Assembly (NCBI RefSeq): GCF_002807665.1 | Contig: NZ_PEAY01000003.1 | Location: forward strand, 396,103 to 460,102 | Reading direction: 5' to 3' | DNA: 64,000 nt | DNA from: Neoalteromonas facilis | Lineage (GTDB): Bacteria > Pseudomonadota > Gammaproteobacteria > Enterobacterales > Alteromonadaceae | Shown: positions 58,623 to 64,000 of the stretch, piece by piece | Layout of the letters: each line of letters starts with the position of its first letter | Numbering within the stretch: position 1 is the first letter of the stretch | The notes under the pieces: model-generated | The model's input: only the letters and a program-made list of their open reading frames with translations | What the model was told of the DNA's origin: nothing | Databases searched by the model: none | Made by a program: the position numbers and the translations under genes

Positions 58623-59945
58623 TTACCAACATATACCTTGAAGATTCTCTGTGCTCGTAGAGGTCATTAATCCTGCCAAATCTAAAAGCTGTTTATCTGG
58701 CGGTAAATTCTCTATTACGCTCTTAAAATCTTGTTCTGGATTTCCGATAATAATTAGATCTGCGAAATCAACTACATCTTGTAAGTTTTGGCTTAACAGT
58801 CTCAACAAGTAAGGGAATGGGATATACCTTGAGAAGTCTTGGGAGTCGCTATTCAGGCCAATACTAGCATTCAAATTAGGATCAAATATCTGCAGATCGT
58901 ATCCTTTACCCGTCAATATACTGGCTAGCTCTACTAGAGGGCTTTCTCGTAAGTCATCGGTTCCCGCTTTAAAGCTCAGTCCGAGCAAACCAATACGTGT
59001 TTTGCCGATTTTCTGTATATGACTGACGGCTTTGTAGATATGTTTGCGATTACTTTCCAGCACAGCGTGCAGTAGGGGAAGCTGAATATGCTGTCCTCGT
59101 GCTTCATGGTCAAGTGCACGTAAATCTTTCGGTAAACATGAACCACCAAAGGCGAAACCAGGCTTCATGTAGTATTCAGATATGTTTAACACCTTGTCCT
59201 TACATAAGACATTCATAACTTCGCGGCCATCAACGCCGAATGCTTTGGCAAAACTGCCTATTTCGTTGGCGAATGCGACCTTTGTGGCATGCCAAGCATT
59301 GCAGCTGTATTTAACCAATTCAGCAGATTCAATTGGCAACTGTATTAATTCACAAGGCGTATCAGAATAGACTTCTTCCAGTGTCAAAGCTGAGCGTTCG
59401 TCTAGTGCTCCAATCACCGTCATCGGAGGATTTTGATAGTCGTGAATGGCTGTCCCTTCACGCAAAAATTCAGGGTTGGAGGCAAGACCAAAATCTTTAC
59501 CTGCAATTAAACCTGAAGACTTCTCTATGATGGGTTTAACGATGTTTATTAAGGTGCCGGGTAAAACGGTGCTGCGGATGACAATAAGGTGATAGGCATC
59601 TTTTTGGACTAATGCTTTGCCTAGCTCTTCGCACACCTGCTCAATGTATATGTAGTCTAAACCACCTTGCTTGTTTGAAGGCGTTCCCACACATATAAAT
59701 GAAATGTCGGTTTGTTCTACAGCCTCTTCAAGATCTGAGGTTACGCTTAGGTTAGCAGTTTCTAGGACTTCTCTTTGAAGCATTTCAGCAAGGCCTTTTT
59801 CTACAATTGGAGAACGACCTTCTTTGATAAGGTTTAGCTTGGATGAATCATTATCAACACCGATAACCTTATTGCCATCATTAGCCAGACAAGTTGCGGA
59901 TACTAACCCGACATACCCCATGCCTACAACGCTGATTTTTATCAT
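58623..59945 (-). CDS. algD: GDP-mannose 6-dehydrogenase
   Basis: 440 aa (Pseudomonas AlgD is 436). N-terminal NAD fold with [29 protein letters not shown], and the catalytic Cys270 in [16 protein letters not shown]. The enzyme oxidises GDP-mannose to GDP-mannuronate, the committed step. UDP-glucose dehydrogenases share these motifs, but the [10 protein letters not shown] form and gene context support GDP-mannose as substrate. It is the first gene of the cluster. A terminator and only about 70 bp of sequence separate it from the PEP-CTERM gene, so its promoter must lie there or upstream. No AlgU-type GAACTT/TCTGA promoter is visible. Confidence 0.93.
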   Translation of the reverse strand: MIKISVVGMGYVGLVSATCLANDGNKVIGVDNDSSKLNLIKEGRSPIVEKGLAEMLQREVLETANLSVTSDLEEAVEQTDISFICVGTPSNKQGGLDYIYIEQVCEELGKALVQKDAYHLIVIRSTVLPGTLINIVKPIIEKSSGLIAGKDFGLASNPEFLREGTAIHDYQNPPMTVIGALDERSALTLEEVYSDTPCELIQLPIESAELVKYSCNAWHATKVAFANEIGSFAKAFGVDGREVMNVLCKDKVLNISEYYMKPGFAFGGSCLPKDLRALDHEARGQHIQLPLLHAVLESNRKHIYKAVSHIQKIGKTRIGLLGLSFKAGTDDLRESPLVELASILTGKGYDLQIFDPNLNASIGLNSDSQDFSRYIPFPYLLRLLSQNLQDVVDFADLIIIGNPEQDFKSVIENLPPDKQLLDLAGLMTSTSTENLQGICW

Positions 59946-60015
59946 TTTATGCGCATTCTTACTTTGACCCTAGTGAGTAGTATTCATGGAAATGACGGAG
60001 TAGTAAAGCATAGGC

Positions 60016-60049
60016 AAAAAAAAAGGAAGTCTGATGCGACTTCCTTTTT
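60016..60049 (-). terminator. Intrinsic terminator of the PEP-CTERM gene
   Basis: Perfect 12-bp inverted repeat AAAAAGGAAGTC / GACTTCCTTTTT with a 6-nt loop. On the minus strand it ends in nine T residues. It stands between the PEP-CTERM gene and algD and so insulates the alginate operon. Confidence 0.9.
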
Positions 60050-60068
60050 ACCGGCTATATTAAGAATA

Positions 60069-60851
60069 TTACGATGGTAAATTGTGTTTTCTAGTTTTGA
60101 GTGCTGTTATTCCGAACAACGCGACAACAAATAGCATAAGCAATATGCTGTTTGGCTCCGGTACAGAAATTTCTGTGAATGATTTAACTTGAGTCTCTAG
60201 TCGATCATCTCGGTCAGAAAAGGAAATGAAGTTTTTATGGCCCGGCGCTGCCCCTGAAATCACGAATTTCATAGAGAACAGGCCTGTAGAGGTAATCGAA
60301 TCCCAAATGCCTCCCACTAATGATGCGCTATCAGACCAAAACCAACCCACGCTCGTGTAGTCACTGATAAATCCAGTAGTGCCAGGCGTCGCTACTTGAC
60401 TAACACCAAAACGTTCAAATGCAATGGTCTCGACTGTTGAAAAATTTCCGAACTCGGCTTCATTCACGAATAAGAAGTTCTTGTTGGCGTGAAAACCATT
60501 TTCAACACCGTTCAAAAGATCATTGTCACCGTCCCACATGGTCAGGCGGATCGCAATTTGAGAAATACCGCCTGCTAACGCATCTAGCATCTCTTCATTA
60601 AACGCCAAAGCACCGATAGCGGTTTCGACATAACCTGAAGAATCTGTTGTTAGACCAACATGGGCAAGTTCTCTTTCTGAAATAAAACTAACGACGCGAT
60701 TATTATTATTACCGACAATATCGATTACCGCTCCACCGAAATCGGGGATCGCAGCCCCTAAGTTGCCATACCCAGTTGGGGACGTAAGCAACAGGCTTGC
60801 GTGTGTTGAAAAACACATTATTGATAGCGCAAAAGCGATGACCTTGTACAT
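60069..60851 (-). CDS. PEP-CTERM sorting domain protein
   Basis: 260 aa. A signal peptide (VIAFALSIMCFSTHA) and a secreted beta-rich body of about 205 residues lead to a C-terminal sorting tag: VPEPNSILLMLFVVALF then a basic end KTRKHN. The PEP motif is the recognition site of exosortase (EpsH), which cleaves such proteins in bacteria that also make exopolysaccharide. No exosortase gene is in the window. The body has no recognisable enzyme motifs. It lies upstream of the alginate cluster on the same strand but is separated by a terminator. Confidence 0.9.
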   Translation of the reverse strand: MYKVIAFALSIMCFSTHASLLLTSPTGYGNLGAAIPDFGGAVIDIVGNNNNRVVSFISERELAHVGLTTDSSGYVETAIGALAFNEEMLDALAGGISQIAIRLTMWDGDNDLLNGVENGFHANKNFLFVNEAEFGNFSTVETIAFERFGVSQVATPGTTGFISDYTSVGWFWSDSASLVGGIWDSITSTGLFSMKFVISGAAPGHKNFISFSDRDDRLETQVKSFTEISVPEPNSILLMLFVVALFGITALKTRKHNLPS

Positions 60852-60994
60852 CTTTACTACCTAATTCTTATGACTCTACCGAAGATGATACCGCTAAAGG
60901 TCTGTGCTGATATATGGCATTTTCCGCCAATATCGCTATTTTTTGTTATTTTTTTTCATACCTTTGTATCGGTCGATTATACCTCAAATAAATG

Positions 60995-62635
60995 CTATTC
61001 CAGAGTTATTTTTTCAAAATACATATCTCGCCATTCATGATTGGTCTGAGGTTCAGTGTCAAAAGGGGTTAAACGGAACCCACTTACAAGGTTGTGTTCA
61101 TCAATTGCATAATGAATGAATGCGTCATCTGCGGCATTTTGGTTATCCCATTCAATCACCCACGTATGATTATCAAAAGGACGCAACGTGCCGGTAAGGG
61201 TAGGCATGCGCTCTGAGTTAATGCGCATGATGTTGTCATGTGCGACGACATGCATTTTGCCAAACCACACATCTTGAAAATGACCGGTATAAGCCACCGG
61301 ATCTAAAAATACCTGGCCCGAGCCTGAAGGTTCACCGTGAGAGGTTTTATACTCCCGTTCACGTCTTGTTCTTTCAGCTTGAAATACCTCTACCCAATTA
61401 TGCTGCTCAACGTTAGGTAAAAAATAGCGCAGTACGGTTTGCATCACAGCGCTTCGTAATGCTGAATTAGATCCATTATTTAAGATGACAACCCCAATGT
61501 CTTGTTCCGGAAGTAATGCCACATATGCCTGAAAGCCGGATAGCGTGCCGGTATGAGAAATGACCCTATGGTTTTTAAGATTGCTAATGCGCCATCCCAT
61601 GCCATAGGCTTTCAGGACAGTTTCGTCCCACTCTTTGTCAAAGTCATCGACTGGCAATAGTGTCTGCGGTGTCCATAAAGTATTTAATTGCTCAAAAGAG
61701 ATGAGTGGATGGTTTTTATCAATGCCTATTGAGACATCTACAGGTGCAGCGCCCGACTTATTCAATTGCAACATAAACTGAAGCCACTTACTCATTTCTG
61801 CTGCGTTGCATACCAAACCGCCAGCCGCAGCCGATGCCAGTGCTTGTCGCTTAATAGCATTGCGCGGAATCGGATAAATGCCGATTTCTGAGTGAAAGCC
61901 ATAGGGTTGCGCGGATTGCTGTAGCGCTGACTCTGGAACATCTCCTGCGAAGCACTGCATATTAAGAGGCGCAAAAATGTGTGTATCCACATATTCGCTC
62001 CAGTCTTGCTCTACAAGCTTAGCAACAACCTCTGCAGCAGTGATATACATTACGTTGCTGTATGCATACTGGGCACGAAAGCTATATTGAGGCGTTAAGA
62101 AACGCAGGTTGTTGACTATTTCTGTGCGACTAAAAGACGCTGGTTCTGGCCACAGCATTGCGTCACCTGCAAATGCACCCAATCCGCTGCGATGCGTAAG
62201 TAAATCTCGAACCGTCATTTCACGGGTTACGTAAGGATCATACATGCGAAATTCGGGCAAGTGATCGATAACGCGGTCATCCCAATTGAGCTTGCCTTGA
62301 GCGACTTGCATTGCGACTGACGTAGCGGTAAAGGCTTTACTGGTTGAAGCTAAACGGAAATAAGTGCTAGCTGTTACGGGTGACAAAGAATTGAGATCGC
62401 GGAACCCAAACCCTTTTTGATAGAGCACTTTTTCGCTGTTGACTATAGCTATTGATAGTCCTGGAGTGTTGAACGCTATAAGCGCTCTTGGTATGACGTT
62501 TTCTAATGTTGTTTCTAGATTTCTTTTTGCTGTGGTTGGTTTTGCCAGTGCAATTGAAGCGTTAAAAAGTGGCAATGCTACACAGCCTAGAACCAAGCTG
62601 AATAATACGTTCTGAATTCTTGTTGAAACGTTCAT
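60995..62635 (-). CDS. Exported serine hydrolase of the class C beta-lactamase/PBP family
   Basis: 546 aa from the ATG at 62635, which starts a signal peptide (NVLFSLVLGCVALPLFNASIALA); a longer reading adds 34 residues without one. Catalytic residues are complete: Ser97-T-S-Lys100, Tyr192-S-N and SHTGTLSGF (HTG). A C-terminal domain of about 110 residues (LDPVAYTGHFQDVWFGKMHV...) resembles DUF3471, common in D-aminopeptidase and esterase-like members. It is the largest of the three such hydrolases in the window and not a close copy of the others. Confidence 0.87.
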   Translation of the reverse strand: MNVSTRIQNVLFSLVLGCVALPLFNASIALAKPTTAKRNLETTLENVIPRALIAFNTPGLSIAIVNSEKVLYQKGFGFRDLNSLSPVTASTYFRLASTSKAFTATSVAMQVAQGKLNWDDRVIDHLPEFRMYDPYVTREMTVRDLLTHRSGLGAFAGDAMLWPEPASFSRTEIVNNLRFLTPQYSFRAQYAYSNVMYITAAEVVAKLVEQDWSEYVDTHIFAPLNMQCFAGDVPESALQQSAQPYGFHSEIGIYPIPRNAIKRQALASAAAGGLVCNAAEMSKWLQFMLQLNKSGAAPVDVSIGIDKNHPLISFEQLNTLWTPQTLLPVDDFDKEWDETVLKAYGMGWRISNLKNHRVISHTGTLSGFQAYVALLPEQDIGVVILNNGSNSALRSAVMQTVLRYFLPNVEQHNWVEVFQAERTRREREYKTSHGEPSGSGQVFLDPVAYTGHFQDVWFGKMHVVAHDNIMRINSERMPTLTGTLRPFDNHTWVIEWDNQNAADDAFIHYAIDEHNLVSGFRLTPFDTEPQTNHEWRDMYFEKITLE

Positions 62636-62969
62636 GATACGGCCCTTAACTGCTTGCAAAGGGAACATGGATTGGGCTGGATACAACGAACGCCCTTGAA
62701 TGTGATCTAGACATGTACTGCATAAATATCGCTCCAATTAGCAATAGTATGGTTGCACTTAGATTGTCTGTCTATTCTCTAAAGCTAAATGTTTTGTCGG
62801 TAAAGTCAGTCCGTTAAAAGCAGCATGTGGATCAAAAAAGCACAGCATTGTGCTGTGCTTTGTCAGGAGAATCGATTGCTGCCTCAAATCCAATCAATTT
62901 AACATTGGTTAAATGATGATGAGTAATAGATAGATAAACACATAATCGACCGCAGTGTAGTGTGAAATG
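62636..62969. other. Intergenic region between serine hydrolase and SDR genes
   Basis: A 334-bp gap between same-strand genes. It holds one strong terminator (62834-62861) for the SDR transcript and the promoter region of the hydrolase gene. No small gene or RNA is evident. Confidence 0.6.
62834..62861 (-). terminator. Intrinsic terminator of the SDR gene
   Basis: Perfect 11-bp inverted repeat AAAGCACAGCA / TGCTGTGCTTT with a 3-nt loop; the minus strand ends in six T residues. It lies 109 bp after the SDR stop. Confidence 0.85.
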
Positions 62970-63719
62970 TCAGCTCATTTTAGCCAGCATAGATAGTGGT
63001 GCTATTTTCATTAATCGATAAAAAAGTGCCCATGGCCATGCAGGCACATAGCTGTTTGCCGATTCTTTCTCAATTGCTTTTACGATAGCTTTGCAGCCGG
63101 TCTCTGTATCAACCATAAAAGGCGTGGCTTTCACCTTTTCATTAATTTCGCTTCGAATGAAACCGGGGTGAATGGTGGACACACTTATGGGTGTGTTCAT
63201 CAGGTCAATTCTAATCCCTTCAGTCAGAGACGTTAATGCCGCTTTGGTGGCGGCATAAACTGTCAAAGCTCGACGGAATCCTCGAGCCGCACTTATCGAC
63301 GATATGGTAACCAGGTGGCCTTCATTTTGTTCTCTAAAAATACCGACGGCGGACTCACACTGTGCAAGCGCTGAGACAAAGTTTGTGATGGCCGTTTGTT
63401 TATTGGCGTAAAAATAACCTGTACCAACAGAGGCACCTTTTCCCATACCCGCATTGACGATCACGCGGTCTAATTGTCCAAATTCGTCCCGAAATTCATT
63501 AAAACAGGAAAAAACAGCGTCGTGATCGTCTACATCGAGAGGTTTTACAATCACTGTTATGTTGGGGTTAATCGCCAGCAGTTCCTGTTTCAATTCGTTT
63601 AAACGTTCAATCCGTCGTGCGCAAAGTCCAAGATTGCGCCCCATTTTGGCAAATTCTATTGCCATTCCTCGCCCAAGGCCTGAGCTTGCACCTGTAATAA
63701 TAATATTTTGTCGCTGCAT
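62970..63719 (-). CDS. Short-chain dehydrogenase/reductase
   Basis: 249 aa from the ATG at 63719, with CAGGAT upstream; the next longer reading lies within the neighbouring gene. Classical SDR features: TGASSGLGRGMA (cofactor glycine motif), DVDDHD, NAGMGKG, catalytic SSISAARG serine and YAATKAAL (YxxxK). The Arg-rich CARRIERL after strand 2 suggests NADP(H). The substrate is unknown. It starts 5 bp after the phosphotransferase-family gene, so the two form an operon. Confidence 0.93.
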   Translation of the reverse strand: MQRQNIIITGASSGLGRGMAIEFAKMGRNLGLCARRIERLNELKQELLAINPNITVIVKPLDVDDHDAVFSCFNEFRDEFGQLDRVIVNAGMGKGASVGTGYFYANKQTAITNFVSALAQCESAVGIFREQNEGHLVTISSISAARGFRRALTVYAATKAALTSLTEGIRIDLMNTPISVSTIHPGFIRSEINEKVKATPFMVDTETGCKAIVKAIEKESANSYVPAWPWALFYRLMKIAPLSMLAKMS

Positions 63720-63724
63720 ATAAA

Positions 63725-64000
63725 TTATCCTGCTGATTTTATAATTTTGTTGCACCGGCGGATCAGGTAATGAACGAAAAACCAATAGTGTTTGTATGCC
63801 GGATTGCGTGTTTGTTTATGATGGTATCGGAAGTAAATTTGCTGCGCGATAGCGGCAAGACGAAATAGTCCATACACTTCGTAGAATGCAAAGTCGCTCG
63901 CCTTGTGTCCTGTTGCGCCACAATAGTAGTCAATTACCTCTTGACGAGACATCATCCCAGGCAAATTAGTGGGTTGCTTACGCGTCGTCTGCATTAGCTT
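63725..64000 (-). CDS. Phosphotransferase (APH)-family protein, C-terminal end
   Basis: Partial; the frame is open to the right edge of the window, so only about 91 C-terminal residues are seen. The segment SRQEVIDYYCGATGHKASDFAFYEVYGLFRLAAIAQQIYFRY matches the end of aminoglycoside phosphotransferase-like kinases of the type often found with acyl-CoA dehydrogenase and SDR genes. The kinase motifs lie outside the window. The pairing with an SDR suggests lipid or xenobiotic metabolism, which is an inference. Confidence 0.7.
   Translation of the reverse strand, partial: KLMQTTRKQPTNLPGMMSRQEVIDYYCGATGHKASDFAFYEVYGLFRLAAIAQQIYFRYHHKQTRNPAYKHYWFFVHYLIRRCNKIIKSAG

Noticed and set aside
58623-59945. 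UDP-glucose 6-dehydrogenase of a colanic acid or other capsule locus
   Set aside because: Active-site context [12 protein letters not shown], length and the following alg8-alg44 genes favour GDP-mannose dehydrogenase.
59946-60015. AlgU (sigma-E type) promoter before algD
   Set aside because: No GAACTT-16/17-TCTGA pair exists in the 70-bp gap between the terminator and the algD start.

Overview
The window is about 64 kb of a marine-type gammaproteobacterial chromosome, most likely from the Alteromonadales (Alteromonas, Aestuariibacter or Glaciecola relatives). The clues are moderate GC, ubiI next to gcvTHP, a DUF3718 protein, a PEP-CTERM protein, MASE1 and hybrid kinase signalling proteins, and a divergent hut locus. 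The genus is an inference from gene content. There is no rRNA, tRNA, CRISPR array, IS element or prophage, and the coding density is that of an ordinary chromosome.

Left part (1-10.4 kb): the 3' end of ubiI (ubiquinone hydroxylation), an exported amidohydrolase, and a small sulfur-stress module. The module has a BigR/SqrR-type ArsR repressor and a rhodanese on one strand and an AhpD-like CxxC protein on the other, with a perfect palindrome between them. Next come a PhoD-like phosphatase, a LysR regulator, and the glycine cleavage genes gcvT, gcvH and gcvP. A strong hairpin terminator lies between gcvH and gcvP.

Middle part (10.4-35.8 kb): two penicillin-binding/class C beta-lactamase-like serine hydrolases, two hybrid histidine kinases, an APC permease, a MASE1-GGDEF diguanylate cyclase and a chemotaxis receptor. 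The histidine-utilisation locus hutIG/hutCUH has a palindromic HutC operator in its divergent promoter. It is followed by CreA and LysM lipoproteins, a DHA2-type MFS exporter and a catalase-peroxidase with a signal peptide.

Right part (35.8-64 kb): a DUF1996 lipoprotein, a TetR-regulated RND efflux pair, a lone cysD, an MscS channel and a DUF3718 protein. An 11-gene alginate cluster then runs leftward on the minus strand (46.0-59.9 kb) in the order algD-8-44-E-G-K-I-J-F-X-L. It encodes precursor oxidation (AlgD), a c-di-GMP-gated synthase (Alg8/Alg44), the periplasmic scaffold (AlgK/AlgX), acetylation (AlgI/J/F/X), an epimerase-like protein (AlgG), a lyase (AlgL) and the outer-membrane porin (AlgE). 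Only algA is missing compared with Pseudomonas. The AlgG homologue keeps the epimerase fold and the probable base histidine, but its DPHD motif and key arginine are replaced. Upstream of the cluster are a PEP-CTERM protein gene, a third serine hydrolase, an SDR and the end of a phosphotransferase-family gene cut by the window edge.
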